Below, piece by piece: positions 48,128-57,687 of a stretch of 64,000 nt of DNA. The notes beneath the pieces were generated by a model. It saw only the letters and a program-made list of their open reading frames with translations, was not told the DNA's origin and did no database searches. A program made the translations under genes and the position numbers. The stretch covers positions 16,773,934 through 16,837,933 of the forward strand of contig NC_045138.2 of assembly GCF_008831285.2 (NCBI RefSeq), in the 5' to 3' direction. How positions within the stretch are numbered: position 1 is the first letter of the stretch; each line of letters starts with the position of its first letter. This DNA comes from Nymphaea colorata. Lineage: Eukaryota > Streptophyta > Magnoliopsida > Nymphaeales > Nymphaeaceae.

Positions 48128-51100
48128 ATGGAGAAAAAGACGGAATTCTTGCCGGCGGAGGCGGAGAAGAAAGCGGCTATTTCGTTGAAGGCGTCGTCGA
48201 CGGCTTGGCCGGACGGAGACCCGTCCCTTGACCTGATAATCCCTGGGCTGCCGAATGACCTCGCTTTTCTCTGCCTCGCCTTCCTACCCTTCTCCCACTA
48301 CAACCGCCTCAAGCCGACATCCAAGGCCTGGCGCTCCGCGCTGTCCTCCAAGTTCCTCTTCGACCTCCGTCGAGAATGGCGGCGAACCGAGGAGTTCCTT
48401 TGCGTATTCCCTTCCGACCCGTCGCTCTCCACCGGGGCGCTTTTCGACCCGCGCTTCCTCCTCTGGTCTCTCCTCCCACCCATGCCCTGCCACCCTCACC
48501 GCTTTGACCTGTCCAATTTCGTCTGCGCATCCGCCGGTTCCTCCCTTTTCGTCCTCGGTGGGTCCTTCTTCGATGCTCGATCCTATCCCCTTGGCGTCCC
48601 GCTTCCTTCCTCTGCCGTTTTCAGCCTCAGTCTTCCTGATTTCTCGTGGCAGCCGAGATCGCCTATGCTAAACGGTCGTGCTGGTTTCGCCTGTGCGACT
48701 CGGCCTAGTGCCGATGGAAGAACCTGCATTTTCGTGGCCGGTGGCGGGTCGAGGCATTTGGAATTGGGGGTTGGTGGGCTGAGAATCGGGGCCGTCGAGT
48801 GGTATGACGTGGAGAAGGACGAGTGGTTCGCGATGGATGAGCAATTGCCTGACGTTAGGGCGGGGTGCGTGGGTTTTTTCTTGGGGGAGGATGAGTTCTG
48901 GGTAATGGGTGGTTATGGGGATTGCCGGACGGTGTCCGGGGTTTTTCCGGTGGATGATTATTACCGTGACGGCGCTGTGCTCGGACTGAAGCGTGGGCAG
49001 TGGCGGTCGATCGAGCCTATGTGGGAAGAAGGGGAGCGATGGCGTCTCGGTAGCATCGTGGTAGTGGAAGGTGAATGCGGGGAAGCTCCAGAAATTTTTA
49101 TGCTCGAGGAGAGCACAATTTTCAGGTACGAGTTTCCCTTCCCAAAATTGAGTTCTCAGGGAACTCTGTTTTCCTCCCACTGCTTGTTGCTTGTGAAGCC
49201 CAATTGGGATTAATTATTTGTGTATCTTAATGGCAATTCATCTTTCGACAGTTTTTTGTTTCAACAAAAGCCAACTAAAATGTTTTTGCGATGTCGATTT
49301 TTATATCTGATTTGGGCTTCTACAGACCATCAAAGGAGAGGAGCAAAAAGGGGGACGATGGGAGATGGAAGTGGCTACCACTAACGTTCTTTTATTCCCT
49401 TTTGATTTTATTGCCTCAAAAACTCCTCAAATGCTGTTTTAGGAAATTCTGCTTTCGTAACCGTTTAGTTTCTGCCATGACTCTCCGTAAATATGGTAGC
49501 AGCCTCCGCCGGTCAGGAAACATATTCCGTTCTTCATTGCTTGCTTTTTTCATGTGAGAGGCACAGGCCGTTGTGCATTTTGCCGTGTCGTTGCATACTT
49601 CATAATTTTACGGCACAAATTCTTTGTGTCATTGAGGTCCAGCCTCCACTCTGGCCCACCTTGCATCTGCTTATTTGTCCTTTTTTGGCTTGCCTTGACT
49701 TTTTGAGTTAGGAATCTATGAGATTTCTGAGTATGCAATAGTAAAAGAAAAGGACCCTGAAGACTGGCACTAACCGGTTTAGTTATGATGCTGCTGAGTG
49801 ACTGCACTCGATCCCAGGTGCCTGCTAACGCACCTTGGATGGCTATAAGAAGCTCCAGTTTTGATCCCTAATTAGAAAAGAAGAGAGGTGCACTTTAGGG
49901 TGGGAATGTTTGGTCTTATAGCTTTGTGGCGTTCTGTTGTTTAGGTTCTAACATATTACCTTGTTATGTAGCCTTCTCATGTAGCTGCAACTTCATTTGT
50001 GACTTTTCCTTTTTTCGATTACAATTTTTCTCTTCTCTCGCATTCCCAAAGATTTTACTGTTCATTGGAGTTTGATTTAATACCACTTGGATGTCGCTAT
50101 CTTGAATTTTTCAGTTAGGTTGAGAGCGGTGTGACGTTTGTTGTTAAATATTGTAATGTTTTGTCTGAAAAGTTATTAGTGGACTTCTAGATAGCTCCCG
50201 GAAAATGAACAGCTGCGGTCTACAGACACGCGATAGATGAGTTCCACTAAAAAATTGATCATCATGAAATTTACTGTATCTTTTGCTTGGGAACATGGTA
50301 TGTACTTAGGACTTCTTTCGTTTGATCATATGTGATCTTAAGAAGGACCATTGTAACATTCCACTAGATTGAAGAAGAGACTTTTGGTAACAATTGGACA
50401 GCTAGGAAGGTTGATGGTGATGGTTTTGTAGTTTTTATTGTTGGAGGGGAGTATAGCAACTTTTGGAGGGACCAAGTTTGAAGATCCTGTGGTAGTCTGT
50501 CCTGCTTCAGTTGAGTTGCATGTGCGATCAAGGAAGAATCTTAATTGGCTGACTGTTTCTCATTTTTGATCCCTTTGAAATATTATGTGGTTTCTGTGGT
50601 TTCACATGTTTTGTCTTTTTTCTCCACTTGATAACTCCTTATCACATGGTTCTTGTTCTCAAAAGAAAAAAGGGTTTTTTACTTTAATAAAGAAAAATCA
50701 TTCTTTTCTTGACCTTTATCTGTTCTCCCCTTTCTGTTGCCATCTGCTAGCAATATTAATATGAGAATCACTCAGATTCATCTTTCCCTGCAAACCCAGC
50801 TAAACTACTGTTAGTACGAAATCACGTGTTATTTGTATCATTACAAAGTATTTTGGTATTCTGGATTATAATTTCTCCCTACCATGTGGAAGGTGTAAGT
50901 GAACCGAAATGGTGCTCATCAAATGAATATATCACAAAATAAATTATCTTATCATTGCAAGTGATACTGTCGTAGTGCATATATTCAATTTTGTTGTCCG
51001 GAACTGGATATTGGTTACATTATATATGCTATATTTGGAATTTCCAGGATAAGCTTCATGAACATTATTTTAGCTCCTTGAGAATATTGGGAACTTCTAT

Positions 51101-51743
51101 GGATCTTGTAAATGGGTCTCTCTTTTAGGTGCTGTGGTTCCTCTATAGAACCCAAAGTGGTTGAGGATTTTAGTCCCAGATAATTGAATTCAATTGAACC
51201 ATAGTCTCAAAAAACAGTTTTGTTTTTTTAAAAAGTCTTAAAAATGCAAAAATCGGCGTGATTTTTATGTTGGCTTCTCAAAAAAAGTGTTTCTTGCATA
51301 GCAGGTCTGAAGTTTAAATCCCATTACCATGGCAAGACAACCCTGGCTGCACGTTGCACGTACTTTGATCTGTTGATTAAGTTGTGTCATGTCCAGTTCT
51401 GCTTTCTGTTCTTGTATCACCGGAATCTGATGAGTACCTTGAAATCATCTTCTCGATTGCTGAATGCAGGTTCGATAAAGCTTCAAACAAATGGGACATA
51501 GAATCTCCCTTACCGAGAAAGATTCAAGGAGATCGTTCAAATGGCTTTACTGCGCTTGATGGTGAACTTCACGTAATGTCTGAGATGACGACTGATCTCG
51601 ATTTAAGCAGGACACAGAAAGGGGTGCCACTTTTTATTCAAGTCTATCATCCTAAGAAAAAGACGTGGAAATTTCTTCGAACGAAATCCCCTGTAGGTAA
51701 TATCGACTTTAGATATACAGTGATGTGCTCCATCCGCTTGTAA
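48128..51743 (+). CDS. OR23: F-box/kelch-repeat protein, OR23-like, about 423 aa
   Basis: Two exons, 48128-49125 and 51470-51743, join in phase (Arg split AG/G) and end at TAA 51741-51743. Residues about 38-80 form the F-box (IPGLPNDLAFLCLAFLPFSH, RLKPTSKAWRSAL), which would bind SKP1 in an SCF ubiquitin ligase. Kelch-type blades follow: FVLGGSFFDA, IFVAGGGSRH with VEWYDVEKDEW, FWVMGGYGD, and in exon 2 FDKASNKWDIESPLP and VYHPKKKTWKFL. The kelch propeller is expected to bind the substrate, which is unknown. Without the splice, exon 1 would run 29 codons into the intron to a stop at 49213; the restored kelch motif across the junction supports the intron. Exon 1 is much more GC-rich than its surroundings. 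Best match from memory is Arabidopsis OR23. Confidence 0.9.
51200..51295 (-). mobile_element. Possible fragment of the CATAGTCACAAA MITE family
   Basis: CATAGTCTCAAAAAACAGTT at 51200 resembles, in reverse orientation, the right end of the MITE at 19776-20212 (CATAGTCACAAAAAACATG), and is followed by similar T-rich/A-rich runs. It lies in the F-box gene intron. It is short and the match could be coincidental. Confidence 0.3.
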
Positions 51744-52197
51744 AAATTTCCAACTACGTTCCATCTTATGTGATCATAGTCCATATCTTCCTTGGTGTAC
51801 TTACCTTGTCCATATCTGCCTTGGTGTACTTACCTTGTATAATCATGCTAATGATCTATTCTACCTCTGCGATGATGTACATATATTCCGCTGTAAACTT
51901 TTTAACTCCTCTGTACATGGTATGTGTTCTCTGCATCAGAGCTAATAAATATGTACTTTCTCATGCTCATACCTGAGTTCGATTGATCGTGCCCTTCGCT
52001 TCCAGCTAGCTGATATCTTCATTGATGATCTTCTAGTTTTCTCTCAAAAAAAAAAAAAAAAAATCATGGCACTTTTACTTTTTTTTTTCCCCTGAAAATT
52101 CATAGGGTGAAAATTGGTTGACTTCTCCCCAATTTCGAAAGGTGGCCTGCGGGAAATGGGGGGAGACAGAGAGACCATGTGGGTGATTTCCCACTAG

Positions 52198-52200
<3 letters not shown>

Positions 52201-52289
<89 letters not shown>
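52201..52289 (+). repeat. Compound microsatellite (TA)n(GA)n
   Basis: Twenty-five TA units (52201-52250) are followed by about 19 GA units (52251-52289). Open frames through it are repeat artefacts. Confidence 0.95.
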
Positions 52290-52291
<2 letters not shown>

Positions 52292-53330
52292 TGCAGAGAA
52301 TGTGGAAAAAATGTTTCCCACTAAAAGGAGAGACGGGCATCGAAGAAGAGAAGTCTTGGGGCTTTGGGATAAGGTTCTGTAGTGAATATGGGAAAAAGTT
52401 TCCACTGGGGAGTAGGTTCTCAACTTTCCCACTCCTTGGGTTCCTTCCTGCATTCCGTGTGCTTGATAGGTGGGACTTTATTATTGGTATTAGGAATCTA
52501 TTCTTCAACATTTCCGTGACACCAATAATACTTCCAACCATGGGTTTGGAAGCAAACGAGTTTTAAGAAACTTGGATTGTTGGCAAGAACACACATTTAA
52601 TTTAATTAAAAGGTATTGCTATACTTGGCTTCAATGTTGCTAAAACTTAATTTGATCTTTCGCAAGGTGAAGGGGATTTCCTGTTTTGCAAGTTCTAGGA
52701 ATGGTAGAAATAGAACGCCCTGTTCTGCCTGTTTACCTGACAACGAATCAAACACACTTTTAAAGTTGAACCATGAGGGAACCAGTAAACGGATTTGGGC
52801 AGTCTAAGCTTCTGTTTATATTAAAAATTAATTAACTAGGTTAATTTAATAAAAAATGAAAAGCAGCTAACTACGATGCAAATAAGCAATTGATACACAA
52901 TTGACGGCATTGCAACTAAATAGGATGTGCATCTATAACAAATTGTTCCTTTGGAAATAAGGAAGTAGGGTTGGCCAGAGGTCGAGGTCACCAATTAAGC
53001 TTCTAGTAACATAGTCGTGGACTATTAATCACCTTAGAGGACTTTAAGTTCAACCTTCAAACCGGTAGATGGTGCATTATTGGGCACGATCAAATCAGAA
53101 TTTTTAGTGGTAATGTTGTAATACTTTAGAAGTTTACTCTTGTATCGAAGATTGTGAGAGATCTTCAAGGGCTTATAAATAGAGACCATTAATGAGTTGA
53201 TTGTCTTGGTTTCTAACCTTTTTCACGTTAGGGCTAAAACTGCATGGGAGTGGATTAGGATCCATTGAACCAGGGGCTCGAGCCAAGGAGTGGGTCGGGT
53301 TGTTATAAATATAATAATATTAAACAGTCG
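52290..53330. other. Gene-free region with an LTR-like segment
   Basis: No gene is supported. Between about 53090 and 53230, the succession ACTTTAGAAGTTTACTCTTG, TTGTGAGAGATCTTC, GGGCTTATAAATAGAGACC resembles the U3/R part of a plant LTR with its TATA box. No primer-binding site or partner LTR is visible, so a solo or truncated LTR is only a suggestion. Confidence 0.35.
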
Positions 53331-53340
53331 TTATAGCTAA

Positions 53341-53420
53341 GGCTACGAACCACAGTGTCGGGAGTTCGAATCCCTCCTCGCCCACAACCGGCCTCAAAGG
53401 GGAAGGCCCCTTCCTTTCAT
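53341..53420 (+). pseudogene. trnR-ACG: Plastid trnR-ACG 3' part plus flank (nuclear plastid DNA)
   Basis: GGCTACGAACCACAGTGTCG and GAGTTCGAATCCCTCCTCG-CCCA match the anticodon arm (ACG), variable loop, T arm and 3' acceptor strand of plastid trnR-ACG. The following CAACCGGCCTCAAAGGGGAA matches the usual downstream plastid sequence. The 5' half of the tRNA is missing, so it cannot fold. Two substitutions are visible against the sequence I know. Confidence 0.85.
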
Positions 53421-53562
53421 AATTGTTCCAATAAAACCTTCTGCCGCGGTGTAACTGTTGATACACGGTCCAAGCTTCATTATGAATTCCTTTACCCTTA
53501 GTTTCGATATTCTCTTTATTAACAAATGACCATTATATTAGCTTAGCTAATAATGAATCCAA
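53421..53562. other. Unassigned spacer inside the plastid-DNA mosaic
   Basis: This 140-bp stretch lies between the trnR and ycf2 pieces. It may itself be organellar (for example CCTTCTGCCGCGGTGTAAC), but I could not identify its source. Confidence 0.35.
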
Positions 53563-53715
53563 TACAAAAAGAAACTCCAGATATTTGATATCTTTTTCTT
53601 TGAATGAGATCTCAATTCCAGCTACTGTTTCATTAGATATCTTACAACTAGAATCCCTCTTTTTTTCGATCCAGTTCCTCCACCACCGCGAACCCCAATT
53701 AGATTCAGGCATGAT
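53563..53715 (-). pseudogene. ycf2: ycf2 N-terminal fragment (nuclear plastid DNA)
   Basis: Minus-strand translation reads [16 protein letters not shown], then [16 protein letters not shown] and [17 protein letters not shown], a well-conserved segment near the N-terminus of the plastid Ycf2 protein. The match stops sharply at both ends. About 51 codons remain with very few changes, implying a fairly recent transfer or a slowly changing piece. It cannot encode Ycf2. Confidence 0.93.
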
Positions 53716-53719
53716 ATCC

Positions 53720-53862
53720 CATACTAATGGATGCAGATCCATAACCATGGGTTTCAATGCACGAGATCTTATAGCACTTACCAATGAGGTCCTATCAATT
53801 AGTATTACACAAAAAAAATCAATTATAGACACTAATACAATTAGATCAGCTCTTCATAGAAC
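53720..53862 (+). pseudogene. ycf2: ycf2 C-terminal-half fragment (nuclear plastid DNA)
   Basis: Plus-strand translation reads [20 protein letters not shown], then [20 protein letters not shown] and IRSALHR, matching the AAA-ATPase-related region in the second half of Ycf2 with a few substitutions. In the plastid this lies several kilobases from the N-terminal piece and in the same orientation; here it follows within 5 bp and in the opposite orientation. Confidence 0.93.
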
Positions 53863-54026
53863 GTCCCCAGATTGAGTCTCAACTATTGGGAAAGCAGTCA
53901 TACTTTCTTCGCCTAAATGAGAACTTAGTTTAGCGGCCCTTTCCAAAAAACGGGAATGAAAATAAAAAACGTCTCCTGGATAAGCTTCACGACCAGGTGG
54001 TCTTCTTAATAGAAGGGACATTTGGC
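53861..54026 (-). pseudogene. atpA: atpA fragment (nuclear plastid DNA)
   Basis: Minus-strand translation reads [20 protein letters not shown], then [19 protein letters not shown] and [15 protein letters not shown], the plastid ATP synthase CF1 alpha subunit (the AKLSS..GE.SMTA.PIVETQ version distinguishes it from mitochondrial atp1). Both ends stop sharply. In the plastid atpA is in the large single-copy region, far from ycf2. Confidence 0.93.
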
Positions 54027-54582
54027 GAACTTATGACGATTAAACTACTTGGTTATCTTCACAAAAGAGGCCTTGAGGCGTTCAATTGTTCATAATGGTT
54101 TCCATGGTAGTAGGTAGATGGCTGTCAGCACTAGGGATCCGTTTCATAGTTTGGTAAAGTGATCATTTTTTTTGGTTAGTTCTTCTTAATCTGTCCAATT
54201 CAAGCGAAAACCCGTAAACTGGAGGCATTTAATTAAGAAGGTGCATAATGGATATCAAGGCCACTATAAGTGACAAGATAAATTCCTAGTTCGACGTTGT
54301 TTCTTGACCTCATGACCCATCAAGGTCTAACGGCGTCTTTGGATGACGGACACCCTTATAGAAAGCTGTATTGAAAAAATTGGTTTTGGGAAAAATCGGG
54401 TTTTAGATCATTTTTCTAAAAATTGGTTTCCAGATCATTTTCTCTTCATTAGAACTCAAATATTTCGTTTGTCAAGCAAGAAGAGAGGGATGAATCGCGC
54501 TATCATACTAATGAAAACCAACTTTACCTTTCAAACAACAATTATGACCAGAGTGCCTACACCAGCCTTTTAAAATTCCTTT
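54027..54582. other. Unassigned region next to the plastid mosaic
   Basis: No gene is recognised. Phrases such as ATGGTTTCCATGGTAGTAGG hint at further organellar pieces, but I cannot identify them. An open frame at 54343-54573 has no recognisable domain. Confidence 0.35.
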
Positions 54583-54607
54583 AGTTTTAATGGGCATCTT
54601 TAAATCT

Positions 54608-54700
<93 letters not shown>

Positions 54701-54746
54701 TAAGTACTGCACCAAATATGAGTTTTAAATGGGCATCTTTAAATCT

Positions 54747-54785
<39 letters not shown>

Positions 54786-54810
54786 TAAGTACTGCACCAA
54801 ATATGAGTAT
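54583..54810 (+). repeat. Tandem duplication containing a TA microsatellite of two lengths
   Basis: The unit starts AGTTTTAA(A)TGGGCATCTTT and continues AAATCTTTC, then (TA)n, then AGTAAGTACTGCACC and AAATATGAG. It occurs at 54583-54720 with about 44 TA units and again at 54721-54808 with about 17. The flanks are identical by eye, so the duplication is young, while the TA tracts differ greatly. Confidence 0.92.
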
Positions 54811-54821
54811 TTTCACCGACG

Positions 54822-55133
54822 ATGACATTTCCTTTTCTCATTTCTAATACAAAAAAACGGCTCTCAGGACATAATCGAGTTCCAGCACTGAAATTAGAAG
54901 TCCTAGATAATGTCCTCATTTCTGTGAGCGCTATGCTTTCTTGGGCTTATGCAGAAGCTGGTGCTCATCTTGTTCGAATGATAATGGAACAACTCTCTTT
55001 TGGACTGGACGAGAGAAATATTTCAGATAAATCTGAACTTCTACATAGTTTCAAAAAATTCATTGAATTTATTTTTGCCCGTTGCTTGCAAATGCCAACT
55101 GCTCGCAGGCATTTTAACAAGTCATCAGGCTGA
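54822..55133 (+). other. Unrecognised 103-codon open frame, possibly an exon relic
   Basis: The frame includes PALKLEVLDNVLISVSAMLS, then WAYAEAGAHLVRMIMEQLSF and LLHSFKKFIEFIF, which has the amphipathic pattern of helical protein rather than random translation. No family is recognised and no clear splice partners are seen. It could be a fragment of a nuclear gene or organellar DNA, or a chance frame. Confidence 0.25.
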
Positions 55134-55506
55134 GAATGGCATGTTTTGAGTTGAAGTCGCTCTCTTTGGCTCTTATAATAAGCAAAAAACTATCTTTGAA
55201 TAAGAAAATTTAGAAATGCAAACATCTATATGCCTATGAATGGTTTATCATAGGCTCTCATCCCACAATGTGGGAAAATGAGAAAAATAGATAACACGTA
55301 CCTTCGCATGCATGAAAAATGGCAAAGAACAAACTTAAAGACACTTTTTTTCATTACAAGAAGAAAACACACAATACAACTTACAATCCCCAAGACATAC
55401 CACACAACTTCCAACCCGAAACATGTATTTATTTTCCCAAGACTATAAACGCCCGACTCTTAACTTCCATCATGGTGATCCATGACGGCCACTACACGCA
55501 CACACG

Positions 55507-55622
55507 ACACAAACACGAGAAAACAGACAACTGACCGAGTTACATAAAGCAAGACATCAACACAAACACGAGACGACAGACAACTGACCGAGTTACATAG
55601 ACAACAACACAAACACGAGACC
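55507..55622 (-). repeat. Short tandem repeat (about 50 bp) in the presumed 3' UTR of the PRE gene
   Basis: ACACAAACACGAGA occurs at 55507, 55560 and 55607. The first two are followed by ACAGACAACTGACCGAGTTACATA, copies 53 and 47 bp apart. It lies 118-233 bp beyond the stop codon of the minus-strand HLH gene, so it is probably transcribed. Confidence 0.85.
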
Positions 55623-55739
55623 ACCAACAACAGACCCGGGGACTCATGCACGCTGAGTAGCCATGACACAGCACCGCCCTTAACATTTTTGCCACAAGTT
55701 TCCGCCACTGACGTTCACAAGGACGGTCTGCAACACAGT

Positions 55740-56174
55740 CTAAGAGTCTCCTCCACTAAGCTGCCTCAGCAGCCTCCTGATGGCGGCAGCTTGGGCACTG
55801 TCCATGTTGGCCAACTGACCGGCGATCCTCTGGCTGAGGTCACCCACCTGATTCTGCAAGTCCCTGATGTAGTTGCAGATCTCGTCCAACGCCCTCTCTG
55901 GCGTTACCTGCACCACCACCCACCACCAACACACTCAGAATACTTCCATTAAAACTAAAGATAAAGGGAGGAAAAGTGAAAGAAGCGAAACAGAAGGAAA
56001 GAATGCCGATCAACCAACCTCGTTCGCGGGCCTGTTGCGAAGCTCTGGTATCAACGCCCGCAGGTTGTTTATGAGCTCTCTTTGCTGCTCATCGGACATC
56101 CTTGGAGTTGAAGAAGTGCTAGATCGTCCGCGTGAACTTGATCGCCCGCGTGATCTTGATCTCCTGCCAGACAT
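55740..56174 (-). CDS. PRE: PRE/ILI-type atypical (non-DNA-binding) HLH protein, about 107 aa
   Basis: Two exons on the minus strand, 56174-56019 and 55907-55740, split by a 111-bp GT-AG intron in phase 0. The HLH reads MSDEQQRELINNLRALIPEL, then TPERALDEICNYIRDLQNQV and LSQRIAGQLANMDSAQAAAI, matching PACLOBUTRAZOL RESISTANCE/ILI1/BANQUO proteins, which lack the basic region and titrate growth-repressing bHLH factors (IBH1, HFR1 type) in brassinosteroid, gibberellin and light signalling. The intron position within the HLH is as in this family. Start chosen at MSGRR by family length (usual 90-105 aa). An in-frame ATG 102 bases upstream (56276) would add 34 residues. The N-terminus (SGRRSRSRGRSSSRGRSS) is an Arg/Ser run longer than usual. 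Confidence 0.93.
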
Positions 56175-56276
56175 CTCGCCGGATAGTGGGTGTCTAGTTC
56201 TTGGCTTACTATCAAAAGCAGCAGCCTGAGTCAAGAGAGAGGAGCGAGGAAGGCAGTGTTCGTGGGGAGGAGCCAT

Positions 56277-57685
56277 GGCCTGAGGTTGGTATTAAATAAG
56301 GTTGTCGAGAGGGAATCATATTCGAGAGATCAACCAGGAACACCCCTGATGACAAAGCAGAAAGATCGAAATATGATTGTCATGGATGGCAGAAACAAGA
56401 AATATCTACAAGGCTTCGCTGTTCATTAAATTAAAGAGAACTTCAAAGATTTTTTCCTGATTTATACTAAGATTTTGCTAAGCACCAAAGTCATTTCTTA
56501 CTGTCACTCGAACCTGCATTTTGGTATTCAGATACGTTTTTTGTTCGACTTGAAGACAAAATTTGGAATTCAATTTGAAAGATGCAAATTAATCCAATCA
56601 TCATGTAGGAGTATTCAGATCTTTCTTGATTCACTTGGAGCCAAACTAGGATCTGAGTATGGAAATTGAGATCCGATTTTAATTGCAATTGTGCATTTGG
56701 AAAAAAAGAATCAAGGATTTATTAGTTTCAGTGAGAAATGATCCAATAAAAGAGTCTGCAATTGGCAAGCATCTGCTACCCCTGCTCCCTCAAAGCATTA
56801 CAGCCGATTGGATTCAAATCAAGCCTTTTATATCCATGCAGGACTATTCAAGTATTTCCTAATTCAACTTAAACAAAAAGCCTTTGATTTGAATAGAAAA
56901 AAGCAAAATCCAGGTTCAACTGCAACTGTACATTTGGAAAAATCAAATATTTTTTGTTTCCAGATATCTCTTAATTCAATTGGAAACCACATTTGGATTT
57001 GAATATAGTGAAAAAATAAAAAACCAATTTTTATCTGAAATTGTTCCTTTGAAAAATCAAATATTTATTAGTTTTTGAGAAGGAGGAGTATTTCAATCTA
57101 CCAAACAGAAGAAAGCCAAAGCTCATGCTCAATCTCTATTCCCCTATGGTACAAGTATTAATAATGCCATATTACTAGTAATCCATTACAAGCATTTCCT
57201 GTCCCCGCTCCCTCAAAGGATGCCAACCGATAGGTACTGAAAGGGAATATTCTAAAATATATCATATACCTGCTTTCAAGTAAATATTCAAGGGAAAATA
57301 ATTTGAGGAGCCTTGATCGAAATATTATATTTCTAAGTTTATAAGGAAGCTTCCCCTCGCTTATTCTAGAATGTAATTGTAAAATGAGACGTGATGAGAT
57401 ATTTTCCGGGGTAGGGAACTCTTTTTCTGAAACTTATAAATCTGATTGCAAAACAAGTCAGATCCAAATCCATTGTCACATCCAAGAACCAACATGTTTG
57501 CAATAAGTAAATTATGTAAATTCTAAATGAGTTAAATTCAATATATTGACATCTGGGTTTGCTCCTCACAACTTGTAGTCATATACATTGCATTGAGTAG
57601 TGGGTTTATACATGCAAGGACACAACAAACATTTTTAACATGCATTTTATAGTGTCTAACTAAGAAAACTTGCTCAACTAAATAG
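56277..57685. other. Upstream region of the PRE gene with a decayed repeat
   Basis: No gene is supported. Roughly 56515-57110 holds about four degenerate copies of a segment that begins TTCAGAT(A/C)T, passes through TTGATTCAATTGGA-like sequence and ends GCAACTGTACATTTGGAAA. CCTGCTCCCTCAAAG also occurs at about 56778 and, as CCGCTCCCTCAAAG, at about 57206. Confidence 0.55.
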
Positions 57686-57687
57686 CA

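Noticed and set aside
47733-48128. 131-codon frame ending at the F-box start codon
   Set aside because: It starts upstream of the likely TATA box, and its acidic end is translation of GAAGAAG repeats; treated only as a leader curiosity.
48668-49180. 170-codon minus-strand open frame opposite the F-box/kelch exon
   Set aside because: It mirrors a GC-rich coding exon, lacks family features, and the sense strand has clear F-box and kelch motifs.
49126-49213. Continuation of the F-box exon to a stop at 49213 as an intronless gene
   Set aside because: A GTACGA donor at 49126 and exon 2 at 51470 restore a kelch motif (FDKASNKWDIESPLP) in frame and give family length.
53341-53384. Functional nuclear tRNA-Arg gene
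   Set aside because: Only the 3' part of plastid trnR-ACG is present; the 5' acceptor and D arm are missing.
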